From Corallococcus soli (GTDB taxonomy: Bacteria > Myxococcota > Myxococcia > Myxococcales > Myxococcaceae), in contig NZ_JAAIYO010000005.1 in NCBI RefSeq assembly GCF_014930455.1, positions 186,001-250,000 of the forward strand: a stretch of DNA of 64,000 nucleotides, written 5' to 3'. The first letter of the stretch is position 1. Every line of letters begins with the position of its first letter. Under the pieces are notes generated by a model that had not been told where the DNA came from, made no database searches, and saw only the letters and a program-made list of their open reading frames with translations. This document shows, one piece after another, positions 42,291 to 51,200 of this stretch. A program made the translations under genes and the position numbers.

Positions 42291-43045
42291 TGACCCCGTC
42301 CTCTCGCTTCATGTCTGGCATTGTCCTGCTCGGGGCCCTGGGCGGCCTGGGCGCGTGTGGTGAGCGGCTGGAGGGCGTGCACGTCACGCTGGGGCTCGAA
42401 CACCGGGCCACCTCCCACGGCGTGGAGGCCTCCGGCGGTGGCCGCAGCCTCACCCGGGCGGATGGACAGACGCTCACGCTGACGCGCGGCTACGTGACGC
42501 TGGGCAGCGTGGAGCTGAAGCCGTGCGAGGACGCCCTGGGCTGGCGCCTGCTGCGGGCGCTGTCTCCCGTTGGCACCGCGCACGCGCACTCGGTGGGGTC
42601 GCCGCGGCTGCTGGGCACGCCGCACGTCAGCGGGCTGGAGCGGCCGGACGGAAACGTGCTGACGCTGGGCACCCTGCGGCCCGCGCCGGGACGCTACTGC
42701 CGGGCGCGGCTCACCTTCGAGCCGGCGGACGCGGACGCGGAGGGGCTGCCGGGCGCGGACAGCGGCGTGGACATGGTGGGGCGCACGCTGTGGCTGGAGG
42801 GAACGCGGGTGCCGGCGGGCGGAGGCGAGCCCCAGCCCTTCCGCCTGGTCACGTCCAACATCGCGTCGGTGGAGGTGGTGCTGGACGGGCTGACCCTGTC
42901 GGAGGAGGAGCCCTCCGCCGAGCGCACCTTCGCGCTCGCCTGGGATACGTGGCTGGCGAACGTGGACCTGGAGTCACAGGGGGCCGCGGCGGCGGTGCTG
43001 GACACGGTGGCCCGCTCCGTGGCGATGTCCTCCGTCACGCCATGA
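42290..43045 (+). CDS. Lipoprotein in redox-sensor operon
   Basis: 251 residues, lipoprotein signal ending in GLGAC (Cys23). The mature region is beta-rich: LTLTRGYVTLGSVELKPCED, a His-containing AHAHS, VLTLGTLRPAPGRYCRARLTFEPAD, and FRLVTSNIASVEVVLDGLTL. No named family is certain; the layout recalls periplasmic metal-binding partner proteins with a 'GRYxxxRLTF' strand. The ATG overlaps the barrel stop (TGATG) and the stop overlaps the RegB start by 4 bp (ATGA). It is probably anchored to the periplasmic face of the outer membrane beside the barrel encoded upstream. Confidence 0.65.
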   Translation: MTPSSRFMSGIVLLGALGGLGACGERLEGVHVTLGLEHRATSHGVEASGGGRSLTRADGQTLTLTRGYVTLGSVELKPCEDALGWRLLRALSPVGTAHAHSVGSPRLLGTPHVSGLERPDGNVLTLGTLRPAPGRYCRARLTFEPADADAEGLPGADSGVDMVGRTLWLEGTRVPAGGGEPQPFRLVTSNIASVEVVLDGLTLSEEEPSAERTFALAWDTWLANVDLESQGAAAAVLDTVARSVAMSSVTP

Positions 43046-44358
43046 CGCCCCCGCCGTCCGCTTCGCCACCATCCGCTGAACCTTCGCCCCGGGCGCACAT
43101 CAACCTGGTGTGGCTGCTCAGGCTGCGCTGGGGCGTGCTCGTCGGGCAGGCGGTGCTGGTGGCGGTGGCGGCGTGGGGCCTGAAGCTGGCGCTGCCGGTG
43201 ACGGCGCTGGTGGCGCTGCTCGTGGTGGAGGCGCTGACGAACGCGGCGGTGCGAGCGGGCCTGTCGCGGGCGCGCCCGGTGGCGGAGGCCGCCATCTTCG
43301 GGCTGATGCTCTGGGACACGGTGGTGCTCACGGGGCTGCTCGCGCTGAGCGGCGGGACGCACAACCCCTTCACGGCGCTGTACCTGGTGAACGTGGCGCT
43401 GGGCACGGTGCTGCTGCCCGCGCGCCGGACGTGGGCCATGCTGGCGTTCACGCTGCTGGCGTTCGGTTCGCTGTTCGTGTTGCAGGACGTGACGCTGCCG
43501 GGGATTGCGCGGCCGGACCACGCGGAGCTGATGCGGCTGCACCTGAGCGGCATGTGGGTGGCGTTCGCGGTGGCGGCGGGCTTCATCGTGTACTTCATCC
43601 AGCGCGTGACGCGGGCCCTGGCGGAGCGTGAGCAGGAGTTGGCGCAGACGCGGGCGCGCCATGCGCGGCAGGAGAAGGTGGCCTCGCTGGCGACGCTGGC
43701 GGCGGGCGCGGCGCACGAGCTGTCCACGCCGCTGTCCACCATCGCAGTGGTGGCGAAGGAGCTGGAGCGGGCGCTGGCCACGTCGAGCACCTCCGAGTCG
43801 GCGCGCGAGGACCTGCGGCTCATCCGCCAGCAGGTGGACCGGTGCCGCGACGTGCTGGTGCAGATGTCCGCGGACGCGGGCCAGACGACGGGCGAGCCCT
43901 TCCACGCCGTCCCGCTGGAGCGGCTGGTGGAGGAGACGCTGGCGGAGCTGTCCGGCCGCGAGCGCGTGCGGGTGGAGCTGCCGGAGGCGCTGAAGGCGCA
44001 CCGGGTGCACGGGCCGCCAAGGGCGCTGGCGCGGGTGCTGCGGGGGCTGGTGAAGAACGCGCTGCAGGCCACGCCGGGCAACGGGCCGGTGGCCCTGAGC
44101 GCGAGGGCGGAGGGCACGGGCGCGCGCCTGGAGGTGCGCGATACGGGCATGGGCATGCCGGACGCGGTGCTGGCGCGGGCCGGTGAGCCCTTCTTCACGA
44201 CGAAGGCACCGGGCGAGGGCATGGGGCTGGGGTTGTTCCTGGCGCGCACCCTGGCGGAGCAGCTGGGCGGGTCGCTGGAGCTGCGCTCGAAGGCGGGGGA
44301 AGGCACGACGGTGGGGTTGAGCCTGCCGGCCGCGAGCGCCCAGGAGGTGGCGGCGTGA
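43042..44358 (+). CDS. regB: RegB/PrrB/ActS-type redox histidine kinase
   Basis: 438-residue membrane kinase. Six predicted helices occupy about 20-190. The RegB quinone-site motif GGTHNPF is at residues 104-110, His225 lies in GAAHELSTPLSTI, and a Cys at residue 268 (VDRCRDVL) is at the position of the redox-active Cys of RegB. HATPase motifs VKNALQATPG and GMGLGLFLAR follow. RegB kinases read the ubiquinone pool and oxygen tension and phosphorylate RegA. All diagnostic residues are present, so redox sensing is expected. It overlaps the lipoprotein by 4 bp and regA by 4 bp. Confidence 0.9.
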   Translation: MTPPPSASPPSAEPSPRAHINLVWLLRLRWGVLVGQAVLVAVAAWGLKLALPVTALVALLVVEALTNAAVRAGLSRARPVAEAAIFGLMLWDTVVLTGLLALSGGTHNPFTALYLVNVALGTVLLPARRTWAMLAFTLLAFGSLFVLQDVTLPGIARPDHAELMRLHLSGMWVAFAVAAGFIVYFIQRVTRALAEREQELAQTRARHARQEKVASLATLAAGAAHELSTPLSTIAVVAKELERALATSSTSESAREDLRLIRQQVDRCRDVLVQMSADAGQTTGEPFHAVPLERLVEETLAELSGRERVRVELPEALKAHRVHGPPRALARVLRGLVKNALQATPGNGPVALSARAEGTGARLEVRDTGMGMPDAVLARAGEPFFTTKAPGEGMGLGLFLARTLAEQLGGSLELRSKAGEGTTVGLSLPAASAQEVAA

Positions 44359-44912
44359 GCACGACCGTGGTGGATCAGCGCCCCAGCCTGCTGCTGGTGG
44401 ACGACGACGCGACGTTGCGCGAGCGGCTGGCGAGGGCCTTCCGCGAGCGCGGCTGGGACGTGACGACGGCGGGCCACCACGAGGAGGCCATGGCGGCGGC
44501 CGGGCGCGAGTCGCCCGAGTACGCGGTGGTGGACCTGCGGATGCCGGGGCACAGCGGGCTGGAGCTGGTGAGGGACCTGCTGGCGGTGGACGCGTCCACG
44601 CGCATCATCGTGCTGACGGGGTACGGCAGCATCTCCACGACGGTGGACGCCATCCGGCTGGGGGCGGTGAACTACCTGCCGAAGCCCGCGGACGCGGACG
44701 ACATCCTGGCCGCGTTCGCCAGGGCGGCGGAGGAGCCGTCCGTGGCGGCGCCGGAGACGCTCCAGGCGCCGTCCCTTGCGCGGGCGGAGTGGGAGCACAT
44801 CCACCGGGTACTCGCGGACAGCGCGGGCAACATCTCCGAAGCCGCGCGCAAGCTGGGCATCCACCGGCGCTCACTCCAGCGCAAGCTGCAGAAGTATCCG
44901 CCGTCGCGCTGA
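44355..44912 (+). CDS. regA: RegA/PrrA/ActR-type redox response regulator
   Basis: 185 residues, GTG start overlapping the regB stop (GTGA) with AGGAGG upstream. Receiver domain with Asp60 (VVDLRMPGHSG) and Lys110 (YLPKPAD), then a Fis-type HTH (about 140-185) with the hallmark NISEAARKLGIHRRSLQRKL, nearly invariant in RegA/PrrA/ActR. It normally controls respiratory chain, carbon or nitrogen metabolism genes according to redox state. Linkage to the barrel and lipoprotein genes suggests those are among its targets or serve its sensor; no binding site was identified. Confidence 0.92.
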   Translation: MSTTVVDQRPSLLLVDDDATLRERLARAFRERGWDVTTAGHHEEAMAAAGRESPEYAVVDLRMPGHSGLELVRDLLAVDASTRIIVLTGYGSISTTVDAIRLGAVNYLPKPADADDILAAFARAAEEPSVAAPETLQAPSLARAEWEHIHRVLADSAGNISEAARKLGIHRRSLQRKLQKYPPSR

Positions 44913-45368
44913 AGCCCAGGCCGCTCTAGCGCCACGCCTCACCATCACGGTCAGCGTCGAGAAGCCGGGCCTCTACGCGACGCACCCGGCGTTCCGCGCC
45001 ATCCTCTCCAACACGCTCCCACCCGCAGGTGACCCAGGCCGCCAAGGACTTCCTCGACCCTGTCCTGGGGAAGGCCCCCGTCGCGACCTGGACCCCGCAG
45101 ACCTGGCGCTGGCATCCCTGACACAGGGTTGATGAACGCTAACGATACTCGGAGCTCGTCCATGGCAACGGCGTCATCATGGTGGGCTCCCTCCACAAGA
45201 GCTTCACCAATGCGAGCCCCAAGATCCGCCCGGCTCACCCCGTCCGCCATGGCATGGATGGCCTGGCCACCGTCGGGATGATCGGTCGTAGGCAGAGGGA
45301 CCTCGTCACGCGCGCTCCGGCCCGCGCCGCGCGGCCCCTCCCCGAATAGACACACACGTCCCCTGCGA
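44913..45368. other. Region of decayed coding fragments
   Basis: About 455 bp with no intact gene. Two short stretches look protein-like: TITVSVEKPGLYATHPAFRA (44940-45000, plus strand) and RYSELVHGNGVIMVGS (from 45143, plus strand). The second resembles a strand-turn-strand of the glyoxalase/VOC superfamily. They are in different frames with stops between them. Most likely one or two plus-strand genes lost by indels and deletion; identity is tentative. Confidence 0.35.
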
Positions 45369-46316
45369 TTACTTGCAGGGCCCGCAGTCCGCCGCGCAGC
45401 TGTCCGGCGTGTTGCTGGTGCCGCACTTCTCCGTGAGCTGACAGACGTTGTCGCCGCAGCGGTAGATGTCCTGGGGCAGCATGCGCGTGGTGATGGGACG
45501 GTACGTCACGCCGTTGTACGTGCAGCGCGTGTAGTAGGTCCGCGTGGAGTCCAGCGTGCAGTAGTACCGGCACGCGCCCACGTGCTTCATCGGCGTGCAC
45601 GCCGTCGTCTCGCTCCAGGACGACAGGCCGCAGGTGCGCACCGTGCTCTCGTCGTAGTCCAGGTACGCTCCGTCATTGGCCGCGAACGTGCCCTCGCCCG
45701 TGAAGAGGTTGCCGAAGAAGCACGCCTCGGGCTCGGCGTAGGTGTTCAGCTCGTCCGGCGTGTACGGCACCGTCCCGCCCACCGAGTCCCGCCCCAGCAC
45801 GGAGATATCCACGTGCACGCCGTACTTGTTCGCGTGCGCCGCCAGGCACGCGCTCACCACCTGCTGCTCCGCCACCGTCGCCGGCGCGCCCCCCGCCCAC
45901 CCCGGCGCCAATCCCAGACTCCCCTTCCACGTGTAGTTTGCCCCCGTCGTGGGCGACTGGTACGTCAACTGCTTCCCCGCCGCCATCGAGCACTGCACCA
46001 CGTAGCGCATCACCATGTCCGCCGACGCGGGATCCGCCGTGAACCAGGTGCGGAACCCATTCGTGGACAGGCCATTCGTCGACAGGCCATTCGTGGACAA
46101 GCCATTCGTCGACAGGCCATTCGTGGACAAGCCATTCGTCGACAGGCCATTCGTCGACAAGCCATTGGTGGAGATGAGCTCCTGCGCGGACTGCCCCGGG
46201 GCGTCCGCCAGCCCGTCCGTCACCGGCGCGCCACACCCCGTCAGCGCGGTGGCCAGCAACATGAACATCCAGCGAGAAGACGAGAATGAGGGGATGCGAG
46301 GGGGACTGACGTGCAT
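45369..46316 (-). CDS. Lipoprotein with eight STNG pentapeptide repeats
   Basis: 315 residues with lipoprotein signal (MLLATALTGCG, Cys28). Residues 48-87 are eight consecutive (L/I)STNG repeats, followed by FRTWFTADPASADMVMRYVV and a Cys-rich globular domain (about 95-315). The last 25 residues form a compact motif CGDNVCQLTEKCGTSNTPDS-CAADCGPC with six Cys, a pattern found at the end of many myxobacterial secreted proteins. No enzyme motif is seen. The repeats probably form an extended linker or beta-solenoid turn between the membrane anchor and the domain. Function unknown. Confidence 0.75.
   Translation of the reverse strand: MHVSPPRIPSFSSSRWMFMLLATALTGCGAPVTDGLADAPGQSAQELISTNGLSTNGLSTNGLSTNGLSTNGLSTNGLSTNGLSTNGFRTWFTADPASADMVMRYVVQCSMAAGKQLTYQSPTTGANYTWKGSLGLAPGWAGGAPATVAEQQVVSACLAAHANKYGVHVDISVLGRDSVGGTVPYTPDELNTYAEPEACFFGNLFTGEGTFAANDGAYLDYDESTVRTCGLSSWSETTACTPMKHVGACRYYCTLDSTRTYYTRCTYNGVTYRPITTRMLPQDIYRCGDNVCQLTEKCGTSNTPDSCAADCGPCK
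46056..46175 (-). repeat. Eight 15-bp coding tandem repeats (STNG)
   Basis: Eight head-to-tail units of GCCATTCGTSGACAR (plus-strand view), near identical; units alternate between GTCGAC and GTGGAC. Low divergence points to recent expansion or ongoing homogenisation. Spacing is exactly one codon-quintet, so copy changes keep the frame. Confidence 0.92.
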
Positions 46317-46510
46317 GGGGACTGCCTCCGCGTGGGTGGCCGCATGAGCCGCACGGCCTGATCAACCGGTAAACGCGCCTCAGCGAAGCGAGCAGGGCCC
46401 CTGCACTCCCGACCCATCCCCTTCGGTCCTTCGCCCAACACGCAGTGCGTGTGACAAAGGACGCTCACCCATTCACCGCATGGCGGTGAACGCTCACCCC
46501 TTCCAAAAGC
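46317..46510. other. Spacer upstream of STNG lipoprotein
   Basis: About 190 bp between two minus-strand genes; expected promoter of the STNG lipoprotein. Nothing else seen. Confidence 0.35.
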
Positions 46511-48103
46511 TCAGGCGGTTCGCGTGCGACCTCGCGACGTCTTCACCTTCGCCTTGGGACGCGGCGGCCGGGGCAGCTTCACCGTGAACGTGGTGCCGTC
46601 CTTCAGTGACGAGGCCACCTCCACGGTGCCCCCGTGCGCCTGGACGATCTCCTTCACGATGAACAGCCCCAATCCCAACCCCGCATTGCGCCTGCTCTGT
46701 TCCCGCTCCCCGTCACCTTGTCGGAAGGGGTCGAAGAGCCGCTCGCGCAGGTCCTCCGGAATGGGCGTGCCGGGGTTCTGCACCTCCAGCACCTGGTGCT
46801 CGCCCTTCGCCCAGCAGCGCAGGAACACCGGCGCCTCCGGCGTCCCGTGCTCCAGCGCGTTGCCCACCAGGTTGCTCAACACCTGCGCCAGCCGCTCTGA
46901 ATCCCAATCGCCTTCGGCCTTGCCGTCCACGTCCACGGCGATGGCCCGCTCCGGGTACGCCGCCGACAGTTCGTCCACCACCTGCTGACACACCACCCCC
47001 AGGTCCGTGGGGCCCTTGCGCAGGGGGATGCCGCCGGCCAGCCGCGCCCGCGTCAGGTCCAGCAGGTCGGCAATCATGTTGCCCATGCGCGTCGCGGAGG
47101 ACTCGATGCGCTGCGCGTGCTGCCGGTGCTGCTCCGGCGTGCACTCCAGCGGACCGCGCCGCTTCTGCGCCCGCGCCGACAGCACGATGGCGTTGAGGGG
47201 GTTGCGCAGGTCATGCCCCAGGATGCCGATGAAGCGCTCGCGGAAGCGCGCCTCCTCCACCATCGACGCCAGCTCGCGCGTGCGCTCGGTGACGTCCATC
47301 ATCGAACCAATCATCCGCACCGGGCGCCCCTCGTCGTCGCGCGCCAGCACGCCGCGGTCCAGCACGTGCGCCCAACTACCGTCCGCGCGCTGGAAGCGGT
47401 ACTCGTCCTTCCACACGTCACCGGTGGACGCGACGAAGTCCACCAGCTTGTCCACCACCCGCTCGCGGTCCTCGTCGTGCACACGCGCGCCCCACCAGCC
47501 CAGCTGGTGGTCCAGCACCGCGGTGGCGTGGCCGAACGCATCCCCCGTCCCCGGGTCCCACCGCACGCGGTCGGTGGCGAAGTGCCAGTCCCACAGCACG
47601 TCGTGCGTGGCCCGCGTCGCCAGCCGGTAGCGCTCCTCCGCCTCGCGCAGCGCGCTCACCGTCTGCTCCGTGCGCGCCAGCGCCTCCTCCACCTCGCGCC
47701 GGGCGTTGCGCTCCCGGGCCGCCTGCTGCGCGTCCGACGCCCGCCCCTCGTCCCGGGGCAACAGCCACAGCGCCAGCCCCTCGCCATGGCGCACCACCAC
47801 GTACTGGCGCCCCGCCGCGTCCCCCGGCACCTGGCCCACGTGCGGCACGCCGCGCAGCAGCACCCGCGCGCACGCCGCCACGTCCACCAGCGCCACGCCC
47901 TCCAGCGTCCACAGGGACAGGTGCCGGCCCAGCTCCAACGAGCGCACCCAGCCCTCGGCCGGGACGTTCATCGACGTCCAACGGAAGTCGAGCACCTCGC
48001 CCGTTTCCCCATGCAAGGGCTCCAGGAGGACGCAGGGCGTCTCATTGTCGGCGGGCAGCTCCCACGCCGAGGCCATTCCCGGCCCCCAGGACAAACCCAT
48101 CAT
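46511..48103 (-). CDS. PAS histidine kinase, soluble
   Basis: 530-residue cytoplasmic kinase. The first about 120 residues form an unassigned sensory domain (CVLLEPLHGETGEVLDFRW, a PAS-like start), followed by a coiled linker, a PAS domain (about 160-280; WWGARVHDEDRERV), HisKA with His297 in GILGHDLRNPLNAI and HATPase (LSNLVGNALEHG, GLGLGLFIVKEIV). C-terminal basic tail KAKVKTSRGRTR. It shares the HDLRNPLNAI box and the DLTRARLAGGIPL segment with the kinases at 9742 and 12384. It lacks a receiver, so output must go through a free receiver elsewhere. Confidence 0.9.
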   Translation of the reverse strand: MMGLSWGPGMASAWELPADNETPCVLLEPLHGETGEVLDFRWTSMNVPAEGWVRSLELGRHLSLWTLEGVALVDVAACARVLLRGVPHVGQVPGDAAGRQYVVVRHGEGLALWLLPRDEGRASDAQQAARERNARREVEEALARTEQTVSALREAEERYRLATRATHDVLWDWHFATDRVRWDPGTGDAFGHATAVLDHQLGWWGARVHDEDRERVVDKLVDFVASTGDVWKDEYRFQRADGSWAHVLDRGVLARDDEGRPVRMIGSMMDVTERTRELASMVEEARFRERFIGILGHDLRNPLNAIVLSARAQKRRGPLECTPEQHRQHAQRIESSATRMGNMIADLLDLTRARLAGGIPLRKGPTDLGVVCQQVVDELSAAYPERAIAVDVDGKAEGDWDSERLAQVLSNLVGNALEHGTPEAPVFLRCWAKGEHQVLEVQNPGTPIPEDLRERLFDPFRQGDGEREQSRRNAGLGLGLFIVKEIVQAHGGTVEVASSLKDGTTFTVKLPRPPRPKAKVKTSRGRTRTA

Positions 48104-48286
48104 CGTGCTCCCCCCGACGCTTCGGGCCTCTCCCCCACCCTCGGCGACAGTGCCAGGCAGGCAGGAAAAACCCGCGTCTCACGGAATACTGACACAAAAG
48201 GCCACTTTTGGATCAGCCCCTGGGTGCAGGGTGGGCGAAGAACTGCTCACCCCTGAGCATTCACCCTACCCGCCAGGGAGGTTGCG
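48104..48286. promoter_or_regulatory. Spacer with AT-rich dyad CAAAAG-GCCA-CTTTTG
   Basis: 183 bp between the TonB-dependent receptor and PAS kinase genes (both minus strand). A 6-bp dyad with 4-nt loop at 48195-48210 is strikingly AT-rich for this genome. It could be a weak terminator of the receptor gene or an operator about 95 bp upstream of the kinase; neither is certain. Confidence 0.35.
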
Positions 48287-51200
48287 TCAGTAGCGGCCCT
48301 TGACCCCGATGATGGGCAGGGCGATGGGCAACCCCACGGAACTCTTGGTCAAGGGCTGCCGGCTGGCGCCGCCGCCCTCGTAGTCGAAGCCCAGGGTCTC
48401 CTGGTTGAGGGTGACGTTGAGCATGTCCAGGTAGGCCTCCAGGGTGAAGGTCTCGTAGGCCCAGGCCTTGGACAGGCGCACGTCGAAGCGGAAGAAGGGC
48501 GGCAGCCGGTCCACCTGGTCCCTGGACACGCGGACCCACGCGGGGCGGCCGTCGCGGTCGGTGCCCTCGCGCATCGTCTGGCTTCCCAGGTTGTCGTACT
48601 CGGGGCGTCCGGTGTTGAAGTGGAGCACGCCTCCCAGGGTGATGTTGTTAGAGAACTTGTGGCTGACCACCAGGTTCAGGATGTGTGTCTGGTCGAAGGC
48701 GAAGGGCAGGTTGGCCTTGTCCTCGGAGACGACCTCCCCCCGGGCGTCGTAGCGGAAGAAGGTGCTGCTGCGCGTGCTGCGCTGGAGGCTGTAGGAGAGC
48801 CACCCGAACCAGTTGTTCCCCAGCGGGTAGCGGATGAGCACCTCCAGGCCATACGCCAGGCCGTGGCTTTCGAAGTCCGGCAGGTCCCAGTCGTCGCGGC
48901 TGACGGGCGGGTCGTCCACGGTGATCTGCCGGGCGCGCACCCGGCGAAAGCCGTTCTGGGTGATGCCGCCCGGCCCCGTCGGCTCGTCCGGTTCGGCCGG
49001 CCCGCCGATGCCCACGTCGCCAATGCCCTCGTCGGAGAAGGGCGTGAGCTCGATGGTGCGCAGCATGGGGTTCAAATAGAGGTCCAGCCCCACCTCCCAC
49101 TTGCCGAAGGGCTTCCACTCCGCGCCCACGGACATCTGCACGCCCTCCTGGAGGCCCAACACCAGGCTGCCCACGTCCACCACCGGCAGGCTGATGAGGG
49201 TGGTGGGCGGCTGGTGGAAGATGCCCGCGCCGCCCTTGAGCGTGACGGTGTCGGTGAGCTTGTGGCGCACCGTGAGGCGCGGCTCGATGACCTTGTGGTC
49301 GAAGCCGCCGGACAGGTGGTAGCTGTCCAGGCGCAGCCCGGGCACCACCGTCCACTTCTCATCCGGCGTCCACACCGCCTCCGCGTAGGTGCCGGCGAAG
49401 GTGGCCAGCGCCACGGGCGCGTGGATGCTGTCCTCCGGCACCTCCTCGCCGTCCTCCAGGCTGAGGATGTCCACGATGGCGCGCTTGTGGTCCACGTCCG
49501 CGCCCGTGCGCAACAGCAGACGCTCCGTCAAGGGGACGCTGTAGCCCACGCGGGCGGACAGCGTGCTCTGGTCGATGTGGATTTCATTGCCGCTGTCCGG
49601 ACCGCGCGACACGACGGCGAAGCGGTCCAGGCCCCACGTCCCGCCCACCTCGAACTCGCCCTTGCCCAGCGGGTGGCGGCCCCGCAGGTCCACGCGGTGG
49701 AAGAGGATGGACTGCAGCGCGGTGTCGCCCTCCGCGTCCTGCGACTGTGAACCGAAGGTGTCCGACGAGCCAAAGGCGAACAGCCGCAGCTTGCCCTGGC
49801 CCACGTCCTGCTCCACGCGCCCCTGGTAGTCCCAGAAGTCGAGCACCACCTTGGGGTTGCTGCGGCCCGGCGGCGCCGGGTCCTGGAGGGCGTTGGCCGC
49901 CAGCGCGATGATCCACGGCGTATAGGAATAGCGGCCCGCGAGGCTGACGTTGGTGCCGGTGGACTTGAAGGGCGTCTCAATGAAGAAGCCCGCGTTGATG
50001 AAGTCCGCGTAGGCGCTGCCGTGCACGCGGTCGTCGCGCGGCCGGGTGAGGCGCCCGTCGATGGCGCCGCCCATCAGCCGGCCGTACTGCGGCGGCGGCG
50101 TGCCCGGATAGAAGTCGATGGCGTCCAGGAAGTCCGGGTGGATGACCGCGGGGCCCAGGAACAGGTGGAAGAGGATGGGGATGCGGATGCCATCCAGGAA
50201 GTAGCCCGTGGACGCCGGCTGGCTGCCGCGCACCACCGGGTAGGCCACGCCGGACAGCATGCTGCCCACGCCCGGCAGCAGCATGACGACGCGGAAGGGG
50301 TCGCCCATGGTGCCGGGCACCTCGCGCAGCTCCGCGTCGCGCAGGGTGATGCGGCTGACCTCGGTGCGCTCGCGGTCGCCGCGCACCACCGTCTCGTAGG
50401 GGTTCAGGACCAGCGGCTCCAGGCCGTAGACGACCTCCAGCGACTCGGTGCCCTTCAGGGCCTCGCGGTACAGGCCGGGCTTGTGGCCCGGGGCGAAGAC
50501 GCGCACCGCCTGCCCGCCGGTGGGAAAGCGCGCCTCGAAGCGGCCGTGCTCGTCCGTCTGCACCGGGGAGTCCGGCGCGGCGTCCGACACCAGCGTGGCG
50601 CCGATGAGCGGCGCGCGGTTGCCCTTGGCGCGCACCAGCCCCTTGAGGGTGATGGGGCCCTGGGGCTTGTAGCCAACGGAGCCCGGCGTCCCGCCGTCCT
50701 CGCCGGCGGCCACCGACACGGGGGCCTCGAAGCGGTATTCGAAGAACAGGCGCACCGCGACGGGCTTGCCCTCCATCAGCGCCGGGGAGAAGCGCAGCAG
50801 GGGCGCCGCGTGCAGCGCCGCCTCGTCCAGCAGCGGGTGCACGCCCTCCACCAGCGTGGCAGTGTCCACCTCGCCCGCCTCGTCCACCAGCAGCTCCAGC
50901 TTCACCGTGCCCGCCACGGCCTCGCCCACGAGCCTGGGCGGGTACGGCGCGGGGGAGTCCCCCACGAGCGCGGGGGGCACGAAGGCGGCCAGCGCGGGCC
51001 CGCCGTCCGGGGCGGCCCCCGCCTCCACCGCCCAGCCCGCGTCGGTGCGCTGGAGCTCCGCCTCCTTCGCCACCGTGCCCGCGCCGCCGTCCGCGCCGTC
51101 CGGTGACGCGCCCTGCCCTTCGGTCCACGGCGCGTCCATGCCCCGGGGGCCGGAGCCCGGGGTGAGGTTCTCCTCCGTGACGGGCAGGCCCGCGTCCAGC

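Noticed and set aside
46056-46175. CRISPR-like array
   Set aside because: The 15-bp units are contiguous with no spacers and encode STNG in frame.
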